From the NCBI RefSeq assembly GCF_023704175.1, contig NZ_CP084530.1, forward strand, positions 2,707,501-2,771,500: a DNA stretch of 64,000 nt. The letters are read 5' to 3'. Below, piece by piece: positions 34,636 to 41,968 of this stretch. Source of the stretch: Paenibacillus sp. YPG26 (lineage in GTDB: Bacteria; Bacillota; Bacilli; Paenibacillales; Paenibacillaceae). Under the pieces are notes generated by a model that was not told the DNA's origin, did not search any database, and saw only the letters and a list, made by a program, of their open reading frames with translations. The position numbers were made by a program, and so were the translations under genes. Position 1 is the first letter of the stretch, and each line of letters opens with the position of its first letter.

Positions 34636-36081
34636 TTATTTAATCATACTTATTGATTCAATATCTTTACCTGCTGGACGGCGGTTTGTTGCAGACTCTT
34701 GGTTCACCGTGCTGCCTGCAAGTGCTTGCATTTGCTCAGGGTAACCATAAGCTCCATGCTCACTAATATCCAGACCCATCATTTCCTCTTCCTCGGTAAC
34801 CCGGATGCCAATCAGCCATTTCATCCCAGCCAGCACCAGGTAGGAGACAACCAGCACAAAGACGAAGGTTCCGGCAACTCCCAGGAGCTGCACGCCAAGT
34901 TGTTCAAATCCACCGCCATAGAATAAGCCCGGCTTACCTACTCCCGTTGTCGCTACCAGCTCAGGTGTAGCGAACAAGCCTGTGCTGATCGCTCCCCAAA
35001 TACCCGCGATACCATGCACGGATACCGCTGAGATTGGATCATCCAACCCTGCGCGCTCCAGCCATTTACCAGATAGGAAACCAATGATCCCTGCTACCGC
35101 TCCAATCACTACCGCTGCCCAAGCATCCACGAATGCACATGAACCGGTGATGGCTACAAATGCCGCGAGCACACCATTAAGCATACTCGGAATGTCGGAC
35201 TTACCTGCGAATACCCAAGAGATAAATAGAGCCGCCAATGCTCCTGCTGCTGCCGCAATATTGGTTGTCAGAGCTACGTAACCGAAGAATCCATCAGCCA
35301 GTGGTGTTAGTGCGCTTCCCGGGTTAAAGCCGAACCATCCAACCCAGATGATGATCACACCCAATACAGTCAGCACTTGGTTATGCCCTTGAATTACATT
35401 AGGTTTGCCTTCCTTGTTATATTTCCCAAGACGAGGTTTGAGCAGCAATGTGGCCGCAAGCGCTGCAGTTGCACCCGTTAAGTGCACTACCGTAGATCCC
35501 GCATAGTCCTGCATGCCCAGACTTCCAAGCCAGCCACCGCCCCATACCCAATGAGCTACAACGGGATAGATCACAACCATGAACAAGGTGCCAAAAATAA
35601 TATATACACTCAGCTTCGCACGTTCTGCCATTCCGCCGCACGCAATAGCAAGGGAGACAGCGGCAAATGACAGCTGGAACAAAAACTTTACATTCAAAGA
35701 GACATCCGAAGCTGCCAGTGAGGCAAATGAGCCTGCAGCACGATCTCCGCTGAACAAGAATCCGGTGGTTCCCCAAAAGCTGTTCCCGTTACCAAATCCG
35801 AGCGCGAAGCCCGCTGCCCAGAAGGCGATTACGGAGATCCCGAGAGTTAACACCGTTTTGCCGGCGACATGACCTGCATTCTTCATTCGCACTGATCCAG
35901 CTTCCAGTAAGGCAAAACCGGCCTGCATGAGAAATACAAGCAGGGCGGCCAAGAATACAAACATCGTATTGAGACCGATCTCAAGCACCGGTGCTGTAAC
36001 TTCATCTGCTGCAAAAACAGATGCCGGAAATGCCATAATCATCATTGCCGCTGTTAAACCCACGATCCACTTCCTCTTCAT
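34636..36081 (-). CDS. amt: Ammonium transporter, Amt/AmtB family
   Basis: A 481-aa protein with a cleavable signal peptide (VGLTAAMMIMAFPASVFA) and eleven membrane segments. The two pore histidines are in STVVHLTGA and AVSVHGIAGIWGA; GGMAERAKL and NPGSALTP are family signatures. The cytoplasmic tail (VTEEEEMMGLDISEHGAYGYPE) is the region PII proteins contact in other species, followed by an unusual Asn/Arg-rich extension. The start at 36081 follows AGGAGTG. No glnK gene follows; DUF294 takes its place. Confidence 0.93.
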   Translation of the reverse strand: MKRKWIVGLTAAMMIMAFPASVFAADEVTAPVLEIGLNTMFVFLAALLVFLMQAGFALLEAGSVRMKNAGHVAGKTVLTLGISVIAFWAAGFALGFGNGNSFWGTTGFLFSGDRAAGSFASLAASDVSLNVKFLFQLSFAAVSLAIACGGMAERAKLSVYIIFGTLFMVVIYPVVAHWVWGGGWLGSLGMQDYAGSTVVHLTGATAALAATLLLKPRLGKYNKEGKPNVIQGHNQVLTVLGVIIIWVGWFGFNPGSALTPLADGFFGYVALTTNIAAAAGALAALFISWVFAGKSDIPSMLNGVLAAFVAITGSCAFVDAWAAVVIGAVAGIIGFLSGKWLERAGLDDPISAVSVHGIAGIWGAISTGLFATPELVATTGVGKPGLFYGGGFEQLGVQLLGVAGTFVFVLVVSYLVLAGMKWLIGIRVTEEEEMMGLDISEHGAYGYPEQMQALAGSTVNQESATNRRPAGKDIESISMIK

Positions 36082-36096
36082 CACAATCACTCCTAA

Positions 36097-36113
36097 TGTC
36101 ATGTTATATAACA
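36097..36113. promoter_or_regulatory. GlnR/TnrA-type box upstream of amt
   Basis: TGTCATGTTATATAACA fits TGTNA-N7-TNACA exactly. It lies 16 bp upstream of the start codon and downstream of the best promoter match (36135-36164), a position that favours repression; activation would need a different promoter. Confidence 0.7.
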
Positions 36114-36134
36114 CAAGTTATATTTATTAATGTG

Positions 36135-36164
36135 ATTATAAAGTGGTGTATCCAAAAAATACAA
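36135..36164 (-). promoter_or_regulatory. Candidate amt promoter
   Basis: Minus-strand TTGTAT (36164-36159) and TATAAT (36140-36135) are 18 bp apart. The region 36115-36400 between the divergent amt and merR genes is very AT-rich and holds no gene other than the short leader frame before merR. Confidence 0.45.
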
Positions 36165-36368
36165 TAAAAATTATTAAACAGGCTTAAAATAACAATTATA
36201 TATTACATATTAGGTTATATAGGTGTTAGTTATAGCATTTCAACACTGATAAAATGAAAGCGTGACGTTTGACTGTATACTTTTAAATCGTGTATTATAC
36301 ACTATATACGCCGGCTGGTTATTCCATCATTTATCATAGGTAGAACAATCTATATAGAAGGATCGGAT

Positions 36369-36404
36369 ATGAGAATTCAGGGAGTGATTATATTGGAGAT
36401 ATGA
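36369..36404 (+). CDS. Eleven-codon upstream frame overlapping the MerR gene
   Basis: ATG at 36369, preceded by GAAGGATCGG, opens a frame encoding MRIQGVIILEI whose TGA (36402-36404) overlaps the ATG of the MerR gene in the arrangement ATGA. The merR gene's own ribosome site (GGAG 3 nt before ATG) is too close to work well, so re-initiation after this leader peptide may be how it is translated. Confidence 0.35.
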   Translation: MRIQGVIILEI

Positions 36405-36832
36405 AGCTTTACCGCATAGGAGAATTGGCCAAACAAGCCAACATTAGCGAGAGAACGATTGACTACTATACGAAGATTGGACTAATTACACCCGAAGCCC
36501 GTACACTTAAGAACTACCGTCTTTATAATCATGAAACTTTGGTACGACTAGAGCGTATTAACCAATTGAAACAGGAGAAATATACGTTGGAGGAAATACG
36601 GGCCAAGCTGGAACTGTGGAATAACATTAGCAGTGAAGAAGAGGTTAAGGAGAAGCTTACTGCGCTGGAATTGCATATGCAGCAGCTTGAACGTGAGGTC
36701 AAGGAATTGGAGCCCATTATCTCTCAGCTTCAGCCTAATCAAATTAATCGTGCCTTTACTCATCTGATGCCTCAGAGTATGGCCTGTATAGAAGCCATCC
36801 GTATTCTACTCAATCACGGGCCATTTACCTAA
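36401..36832 (+). CDS. MerR-family transcriptional regulator
   Basis: A 143-aa regulator with the winged helix LYRIGELAKQANISERTIDYY at residues 3-23, RLYNHETLVRL wing, and a long dimerisation coiled coil (about 85-115, EEVKEKLTALELHMQQLEREVKELE). There is no cysteine cluster for metal or redox sensing; the C-terminal effector region is short (MPQSMACIEAIRILLNHG). Target is unknown. It is 23 bp upstream of yugP and may control it, or the divergent amt. Confidence 0.85.
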   Translation: MKLYRIGELAKQANISERTIDYYTKIGLITPEARTLKNYRLYNHETLVRLERINQLKQEKYTLEEIRAKLELWNNISSEEEVKEKLTALELHMQQLEREVKELEPIISQLQPNQINRAFTHLMPQSMACIEAIRILLNHGPFT

Positions 36833-36855
36833 TTACATGGTTGGAGGAATGCATA

Positions 36856-37536
36856 ATGTATTTTGATGGAATGTATATTCTGGTTATTATTGCTTTTATA
36901 TTCTCATTATGGGCTCAGTTCCGGGTATCAGGAACCTTCAAGAAATGGGCCGAGGTGCCTAACTTACGCGGTATGACCGGCCAGGAGGCCGCAAGACATA
37001 TGCTCGATTCTAACGGCCTATATGACGTACCGGTCGAGCCTGTAAGAGGAACACTTACTGACCATTACGACCCGATTGCACGTGTCGTTCGCCTATCGGA
37101 GCCTGTCTACTATGAGAGATCTATCTCAGCCGTGTCTGTTGCCTGTCACGAGGTAGGTCACGCGATACAGCACAAGGTTCATTATCCAATGCTTGTTCTT
37201 CGCCACAGAATGTTCCCGGTTGTTAATTTCGCTTCCGGATTCGCTCCGATTCTTCTCTTGGCAGGAATCATCTTCGGGTTCATGAATCTGGTTGGTCTTG
37301 GCATCATTTTCTTCTCTGCAGCTGTAGCTTTCCAGCTGGTTACCCTGCCTGTTGAGTTCAATGCCAGCAACCGGGCACGCGAAGTAATGGTATCTGAAGG
37401 ATACATTACAAATGAAGAAGAACGTGGTGTCGCCAAGGTACTGAATGCGGCCGCGCTGACTTATGTAGCCGCTGCTCTGGTGGCTCTGCTTGAGTTAATT
37501 CGTTACATTCTTATCTTCACCAGCAATCGCGAATAA
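36856..37536 (+). CDS. yugP: YugP-type membrane zinc metallopeptidase
   Basis: A 226-aa integral membrane protein with HEVGHAIQH (about residues 94-102) as the zinc-binding motif and an Asn/Glu ligand region EFNASNRAREVM downstream. One membrane helix is at the N-terminus, two follow the active site and one ends the protein. The start at 36856 has GGAGG 8 nt upstream. Family substrates are unknown; membrane-protein quality control is a common guess. It lies directly after the MerR gene. Confidence 0.85.
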   Translation: MYFDGMYILVIIAFIFSLWAQFRVSGTFKKWAEVPNLRGMTGQEAARHMLDSNGLYDVPVEPVRGTLTDHYDPIARVVRLSEPVYYERSISAVSVACHEVGHAIQHKVHYPMLVLRHRMFPVVNFASGFAPILLLAGIIFGFMNLVGLGIIFFSAAVAFQLVTLPVEFNASNRAREVMVSEGYITNEEERGVAKVLNAAALTYVAAALVALLELIRYILIFTSNRE

Positions 37537-37540
37537 CTTC

Positions 37541-37578
37541 AGACAAAAGAACCTCCCAATTGGGAGGTTCTTTTGTCT
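37541..37578. terminator. Bidirectional terminator after yugP
   Basis: Eighteen-base perfectly complementary arms (37541-37558, 37561-37578), with GTTCTTTTGTC on the 3' side. It separates yugP from the convergent LysR gene. Confidence 0.88.
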
Positions 37579-37588
37579 GCTCAAAAAT

Positions 37589-38485
37589 CTATTTGGGGGC
37601 GGATGCAAAATACTCAAGCAAAAATTTGCGGAATGACTGGGCAACCAAAGGCAGCTTATCGTCAGATCGATGGATCAATCCAATGGTACGAGTCACCTTA
37701 GGGTCCGTGATCCTTACTCTGGCTGGTTGCAGCTGATTAGTCTGGAACAAGGCCATTTCAGGCAGCAGACTAACCCCCATCCCCGCAGCAACCAATCCAC
37801 GGATGGTATCTGTCTCTTCTCCTTCGAACGCGATCTTGGGCGTGAATCCAGCCTCCTGACAAGCCTGCCATACTATAGGTCTAAGTGAATAGCCCTTGCT
37901 GAATAATATGAACTTATCATCCTTGAGTTGACTAAGGTGGACGGCCTCCTCCCCGGCGAGAGGATGACTGGGCGGCAGTATAGCTACCAGCTCCTCGGTT
38001 ATCATCAGATCCCCCTGTACTTGATCATGACTCTCCGGGAAAGGCGAGATGAAAGCAAGATCAACCTCCCCCATGGTTACATCCCGTATTAGAGATGGAA
38101 AAGCCCCCTGTTTGAATCTAAACTTCACATTGGGATGGATCTGGCGGAATTTTGCTACGATGCTAGGAATCAAGTAGATACCCAGACTATGAGGGAACCC
38201 AAGTCTGATCTCTCCCTGCTCTGGATCAAGAAACTCATGCACCTCATTCACAGCAAGCTCCAAATCCCTGAGAATCGTCTCAACCCTGCTGCAAAAAAGC
38301 TGGCCTACCGCGGTCAGGTGAACATTTCTCCCTTTTTGAATGAACAGATCAACACCCAGCTCCTGCTCAAGCTGATGGATTTGTCTGCTAACCGCAGATT
38401 GAGCCACGTGCAGTTCTTCCGCTGCCTTCGTAACATGTTCCATCTGGGCTACTTTCACAAAGTACAGCAGCTGTCTTAACTCCAC
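37589..38485 (-). CDS. LysR-family regulator, GltC-like
   Basis: A 298-aa LysR regulator. The HTH is MELRQLLYFVKVAQMEHVTK through VAQSAVSRQIHQLE, and the effector domain begins GEIRLGFPHSLG. The sequence reads very much like B. subtilis GltC (ELRQL-YF-VA--EHV, ISRQI, GFP-SL, GEETD-IRGLVAAGMGV), the activator of glutamate synthase genes. The second GTG (38485) is chosen as start because GGAGAGG is 8 nt upstream; the first GTG is 2 nt from it. No gltAB is in the window. Confidence 0.85.
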   Translation of the reverse strand: MELRQLLYFVKVAQMEHVTKAAEELHVAQSAVSRQIHQLEQELGVDLFIQKGRNVHLTAVGQLFCSRVETILRDLELAVNEVHEFLDPEQGEIRLGFPHSLGIYLIPSIVAKFRQIHPNVKFRFKQGAFPSLIRDVTMGEVDLAFISPFPESHDQVQGDLMITEELVAILPPSHPLAGEEAVHLSQLKDDKFILFSKGYSLRPIVWQACQEAGFTPKIAFEGEETDTIRGLVAAGMGVSLLPEMALFQTNQLQPARVRITDPKVTRTIGLIHRSDDKLPLVAQSFRKFLLEYFASAPK

Positions 38486-38569
38486 TTCCACAACCTCTCC
38501 ATTCTGCTCTTACGCATCCATAAATAATAAACAATCAACGAATTTCGGCTGCCTAATCATCCTGTAGGG

Positions 38570-39178
38570 TCAGGTGCGGCGAACCCTAGATATCCGAATC
38601 AAAATACCGTAAATGAAGAAACCTGTGATTAATCCGCCTAAATGAGCCATCCAGTTGATGTTGTCGACCATAATCGAAAAGACAAGGCCAACCATCAGAA
38701 TAGCATAAAGCGTCTTACGGGAGGCCTCATCTATCATCTGCCGCTGAAGCAAGGCTACGTATAGAAAGCCCCCGTAGACCCCATAGATCGCCCCTGAAGC
38801 ACCGACCGTCAAGGTAAGCTCCATTTGATAATTGTAGTAGGCCATGCTCAGCGCATTGGCAAGCAGTCCCGCACCTAAATAAAGCACGGCATACTTCCAG
38901 GAGCCGAGCAATCTCTCCATCGGAGGAGCAAATACCATAAGCGCAAAGCTGTTAAAGAGAAGGTGATCAAATCCATCGTGCAGAAAGATAGCGCTCAAAT
39001 AACGCCATCTCTCATGCTCATACGAGCTATCGTTAGTAAGCGCCCCGAATCTAAGCAAGTCATCCCCGCTAAAGGCAACCAGGATGAACATAATAATATT
39101 TATTAACAGAATTAGAGATGTCACCGGATAATAGCGTAAATAACTCTTCAAATTCTCATAGCGGATGAAAATCAACAA
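38570..39178 (-). CDS. Rhomboid-family intramembrane serine protease
   Basis: A 202-aa protein with six membrane segments. The catalytic serine is in TVGASGAIYG and the catalytic His in WMAHLGGLITG; the HDGFDHLLFNSFAL motif between them is the usual loop/TM2 His-Asn. It cleaves membrane proteins within the bilayer; substrate unknown. I place the start at TTG 39178 behind AGGTGAAGGTGA; GTG 39190 is possible but lacks a ribosome site. Confidence 0.87.
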   Translation of the reverse strand: MLIFIRYENLKSYLRYYPVTSLILLINIIMFILVAFSGDDLLRFGALTNDSSYEHERWRYLSAIFLHDGFDHLLFNSFALMVFAPPMERLLGSWKYAVLYLGAGLLANALSMAYYNYQMELTLTVGASGAIYGVYGGFLYVALLQRQMIDEASRKTLYAILMVGLVFSIMVDNINWMAHLGGLITGFFIYGILIRISRVRRT

Positions 39179-39208
39179 GATCACCTTCACCTAATTAGTA
39201 TTCGAACA

Positions 39209-39239
39209 TTGGACAAGCGCTTTTTAAAAAGATTATAAT
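39209..39239 (+). promoter_or_regulatory. tpx promoter
   Basis: TTGGAC/TGGACA (39209-39215) and TATAAT (39234-39239) lie 18-19 bp apart, about 40 bp upstream of the tpx start codon. Confidence 0.55.
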
Positions 39240-39278
39240 GTATTTTGGCATGTAAAACCAATTAAGGAGGAGATTTAT

Positions 39279-39794
39279 TTGGCACAAGAACGTCAAACAG
39301 CCACTTTCAAAGGCAATCCGATCACTTTGGTAGGTCCTGAACTCAAAGTCGGTGATACAGCACCGGATTTCACACTGAACAAGAACCTGCTTGAAACGGC
39401 TTCCCTGCAGGACTATGCCGGAAAAATCAAGCTGATCAGTGTTGTCCCTTCACTTGATACAGGCGTATGCGACGCACAGACTCGCCGCTTCAACCAGGAA
39501 GCTGGCAGCCTGGGAGATAACGTCGTTATTCTCACCGTAAGTGCAGATCTCCCTTTCGCCCAAGCACGCTGGTGCGGCGCCGCAGGTATTGAAGGCGTAA
39601 TCACCTTGTCTGATTACAAGAACAACTCCTTTGGCGAAGCCTACGGAGTCTTGATCAAAGAATTCGCAATCGATTACCGTGCCATCTTCGTGGTGGATGC
39701 TGACAACAAGATTCGTTATGTCGAGTATCTTAACGAGATGACCGAGCATCCGGACTATGAGAAAGCTCTGGCAGCTGTCAAGGAACTGATCTAA
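39279..39794 (+). CDS. tpx: Thiol peroxidase, 2-Cys atypical peroxiredoxin
   Basis: A 171-aa peroxiredoxin of the Tpx group that reduces lipid and hydrogen peroxides using thioredoxin. The peroxidatic Cys is in [12 protein letters not shown] (about C65) and the resolving Cys in ARWCGAAG (about C100). It starts with TTG preceded by AAGGAGG with 8-nt spacing. Its terminator has been interrupted by the IS that begins 31 bp after the stop codon, so its transcript may now end inside the IS. Confidence 0.92.
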   Translation: MAQERQTATFKGNPITLVGPELKVGDTAPDFTLNKNLLETASLQDYAGKIKLISVVPSLDTGVCDAQTRRFNQEAGSLGDNVVILTVSADLPFAQARWCGAAGIEGVITLSDYKNNSFGEAYGVLIKEFAIDYRAIFVVDADNKIRYVEYLNEMTEHPDYEKALAAVKELI

Positions 39795-39798
39795 TAAA

Positions 39799-39825
39799 TA
39801 AACGGGCACAAGGAAGAATGATCCT
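39799..39825 (+). terminator. tpx terminator, left half (split by IS)
   Basis: AAACGGGC and CAAGGA with loop AGAATGA and TCCT form the 5' part of a hairpin whose 3' arm TTGGCCCGTTTTTTT is found only at 41117-41131, on the far side of the IS. Rejoining the two sides and removing one CCT copy gives a complete intrinsic terminator. Confidence 0.75.
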
Positions 39826-39909
39826 TGGTATTATCCCCTTCTAGTAGACAAGAGAAAAAAGACATCTGGTAAGATGGATTTAATTCTTGTTGAGCGGAGG
39901 GGATTTTTC

Positions 39910-40209
39910 ATGGCCAAAAAGGGGCAAACCTTTCGGAAGTACTCCTTGGAATTAAAGATGGAGGCAGTCCGGTTGGTGAACGAGGAGCAGAGGAGTATTC
40001 GTGAAGTGGCGAAACAGTTGGGCGTTCGTAATAAGTCTCAGGTACAAACCTGGGCAACAAAATATCGAACAGGTGAGATTTTAGAGCCAACTAGCCCAAG
40101 ACGAGGACGACCGAAAACGAAGTTTTCCAGCATGGAAGAAGAAATGGCGTATCTACGAGCGGAGATTGAATATTTAAAAAAGCAGTATCCAAATCTGCAC
40201 AAGGAGTGA
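39910..40209 (+). CDS. IS3-family transposase OrfA
   Basis: A 99-aa helix-turn-helix protein (TFRKYSLELKMEAVRLVNEE, then REVAKQLGVRNKSQVQTW) with a C-terminal leucine-zipper-like helix (EEEMAYLRAEIEYLKKQ). It binds the IS ends. The start at 39910 follows GGAGGGG. The slippery heptamer A-AAA-AAG at 40176-40182 lies near its 3' end, where -1 frameshifting would make the OrfAB transposase. Confidence 0.9.
   Translation: MAKKGQTFRKYSLELKMEAVRLVNEEQRSIREVAKQLGVRNKSQVQTWATKYRTGEILEPTSPRRGRPKTKFSSMEEEMAYLRAEIEYLKKQYPNLHKE
40176..40182 (+). promoter_or_regulatory. Programmed -1 frameshift site
   Basis: A AAA AAG in the OrfA frame fits X-XXY-YYZ. The -1 frame is open from here into OrfB with no stop, so slippage yields the OrfAB fusion typical of IS3 elements. 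Confidence 0.65.
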
Positions 40210-41072
40210 CGAAGAAAGCAACCAGGTTCGGAATCATCGAGGAAATGCGAGAGAGGTATTCACTGAAATGGCTATTAGAGGTAGCCCATGTTTCACGAGC
40301 AGGCTATTACAAATGGAGAAGGGCTCAGCAGACAGCCTGGCAGCGTAAAGAAAGGGACAAGCTACTGGAAGCTCATATGTTGTCGCTCCACCGCCTTCAT
40401 CCCTACTTTGGTTATCTGCGTATGACGGTTGCTTTACGGAAAGAAGGCCTCGTAGTTAACCACAAAAGGGTCTACCGGATTATGAAGAAATTGGGGATTC
40501 AGTCGGCCATTCGAAAGAAGCGTCGTTTTTTCGGTAAACAGGCTTCTGTCGTGAATCCCAATCGGCTGGATCGTCAATTTCAGGCGGATACTCCTTTATC
40601 TAAACTGGCTACCGACATTACCTACATACGGGTTGGGGAACGGTTTGTCTACCTTTCGGCGATCCAGGATCTGTATAACAACGAGATCGTAGCATGGCAC
40701 CTTTCGGAACGAAACGATCTGGCTCTGGTCAACGAAACGCTAGACGCGTTAAGTAAAGATGTAAATTTGGAGGGAGCTATTCTCCATTCAGACCAGGGAT
40801 TTCAATACACCTCCAAACCATTTAACCGTAAACTTACTGGACTTGGGATCCTCGGAAGCCATTCCAGACGCGGAAACTGTCTGGACAATGCATGCATAGA
40901 ATCCTTCTTTTCTCATCTGAAGACGGAAAAGATATATTTAAGCAAGCCCCAAACCTTAGCTGAGGTAGAAAAACAGGTGCGCGAGTATATTTCATTTTAT
41001 AACCAAAGTAGATTCCAGAAAAAACTAAACAACCGTTCCCCGGTTGAATACCGAGAAACGGTTGCTGCTTAA
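40206..41072 (+). CDS. IS3-family transposase OrfB (DDE)
   Basis: A 288-aa catalytic part with an N-terminal HTH_21-like segment (YSLKWLLEVAHVSRAGYYKW) and an rve integrase core. The DDE triad is in LATDITYIRVGE (Asp), ILHSDQGFQYTS (Asp) and DNACIESFFSHLKTE (Glu). Its GTG overlaps the OrfA stop by 4 nt. The frame is complete. Confidence 0.92.
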   Translation: MTKKATRFGIIEEMRERYSLKWLLEVAHVSRAGYYKWRRAQQTAWQRKERDKLLEAHMLSLHRLHPYFGYLRMTVALRKEGLVVNHKRVYRIMKKLGIQSAIRKKRRFFGKQASVVNPNRLDRQFQADTPLSKLATDITYIRVGERFVYLSAIQDLYNNEIVAWHLSERNDLALVNETLDALSKDVNLEGAILHSDQGFQYTSKPFNRKLTGLGILGSHSRRGNCLDNACIESFFSHLKTEKIYLSKPQTLAEVEKQVREYISFYNQSRFQKKLNNRSPVEYRETVAA

Positions 41073-41116
41073 ACATGTCTTTTTAGACCTGTCTACTTGA
41101 CAGGGGTATGACCACC

Positions 41117-41131
41117 TTGGCCCGTTTTTTT
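41117..41131 (+). terminator. tpx terminator, right half (split by IS)
   Basis: TTGGCCCGTTTTTTT is the 3' arm and T-run matching AAACGGGC-a-CAAGGA at 39799-39813. It now follows the IS and may act only if the 5' arm is nearby, which it is not. Confidence 0.7.
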
Positions 41132-41146
41132 CTAAGTATTATAAGG

Positions 41147-41542
41147 CTATCCACTCGTTGTCTTGTATTTGCTCAGCTTCTTATCAAGCACTCCGAATAT
41201 TTGAACAATATTTCGGTAATTGGATCCGAGATCCCCCATGGAACCACGGGAAGCGGAATAGATATCCACAGCAGCCCTGTTCGGCCCTGTCTGAATAACG
41301 GACACCGTAATATCCATCATACGCCCGAATGGACTCCGTTTCTCAAGCAAGATCTCCCCTACAGTTGGAACCTCGTGGAGCAGCTTGTATCCAGGAATTT
41401 TCTTGATTGTAGAAGAGACTTCTTCCCATGCTTTTTCCTTGGATAATTGATAATAGCGTGTTTTTAGTTCAGGTAGTTTCGCGCGGTCGCCGCTTGCTTC
41501 CTGGCTTCGCAGCAGCCCTACCAGCGTTCTCTTGAGTGACAA
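41147..41542 (-). CDS. DUF1499-like protein
   Basis: A 131-aa soluble protein. The segment VDIYSASRGSMGDLGSNYRNI resembles the DUF1499 pattern (RSASR-G-DLG-N--RI); here quoted in part as SASRGSMGDLGSNYRNI. The N-terminal MSLKRTLVGLLRSQE is basic and amphipathic. A moderate ribosome site (GGAGG) lies upstream. Function of the family is unknown. It faces the end of the IS, and its transcript would run into the tpx terminator remnant. Confidence 0.7.
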   Translation of the reverse strand: MSLKRTLVGLLRSQEASGDRAKLPELKTRYYQLSKEKAWEEVSSTIKKIPGYKLLHEVPTVGEILLEKRSPFGRMMDITVSVIQTGPNRAAVDIYSASRGSMGDLGSNYRNIVQIFGVLDKKLSKYKTTSG

Positions 41543-41663
41543 TGAATTTCCTCCTTCAGTCGTCCGTGCGGATCAAATCTGGGTTTGTATACGCTCTCTA
41601 TAGTTTAGCACTGTTAGACCCCAAACAAAAGTCAATTGCAGGCAGACATACAGGACAATGCAC

Positions 41664-41701
41664 AAAAGCACCTCCATATTCATCATGAATACAGAGGTGC
41701 T
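41664..41701 (-). terminator. Terminator upstream of the DUF1499 gene
   Basis: AGCACCTC (41667-41674) pairs with GAGGTGCT (41694-41701), extended by an inner TATTCAT/ATGAATA. On the minus strand TTTT follows the stem. It ends the candidate RNA or the yesL transcript. Confidence 0.75.
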
Positions 41702-41869
41702 CACTTAAGACCATAAGGAATCCCGCTTATGCCGTCCGATCACATTGTCTTAGAACCTGCATTGGCAGGTGGGTGACCTCAGAAGCGTTTTTGAAGTCCC
41801 CTAATCATATAGATAGGGCTTATCAGCTGCGCTGCAATATTGATCTCCCAAGACATCTTCATTGGTTCA
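41664..41869 (-). ncRNA. Candidate structured non-coding RNA (6S-like size and shape)
   Basis: The 426-bp gap between the DUF1499 and YesL genes has no plausible reading frame. On the minus strand it folds into an irregular rod from 41827 to 41699: GCT/AGC, TAAG/CTTA and CC/GG near the base, AGGGGA/TTCCTT, CGCTT (41787-41783) with AAGCG (41728-41724), GGTCAC (41778-41773) with GTGATC (41743-41738), and a terminal hairpin ACCTGC-CATT-type loop-GCAGGT (41755-41770). A terminator (41664-41701) ending GCTTTTG follows, and TATACT (41881-41876) lies about 10 bp before the inferred 5' end. The ~206-nt size resembles 6S RNA, but sequence identity is not established. Confidence 0.4.
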
Positions 41870-41968
41870 AAACAAAGTATAATCGAAACGCACATCGCAG
41901 GATGTATTGCTATTATAGACGCTTACATTCGAAAAGTAAACTCATTCAGCAAGGATAATTTCTGGTAA

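Larger units (their letters stand above)
39826..41114 (+). mobile_element. IS3-family insertion sequence
   Basis: A complete 1,289-bp IS with two overlapping transposase frames. Imperfect inverted repeats of about 40 bp start TGGT (39826) and end ACCA (41114); GTAGACA and AAAAAGACAT are conserved in both arms. It is flanked by CCT at 39823-39825 and 41115-41117, a 3-bp target duplication as expected for IS3. It appears intact and able to move. The insertion lies within the tpx terminator. Confidence 0.85.

Noticed and set aside
41773..41958. Plus-strand frame of 61 codons in the gap before the YesL-type gene
   Set aside because: No ribosome site, no protein-like composition, and it overlaps the candidate structured RNA.
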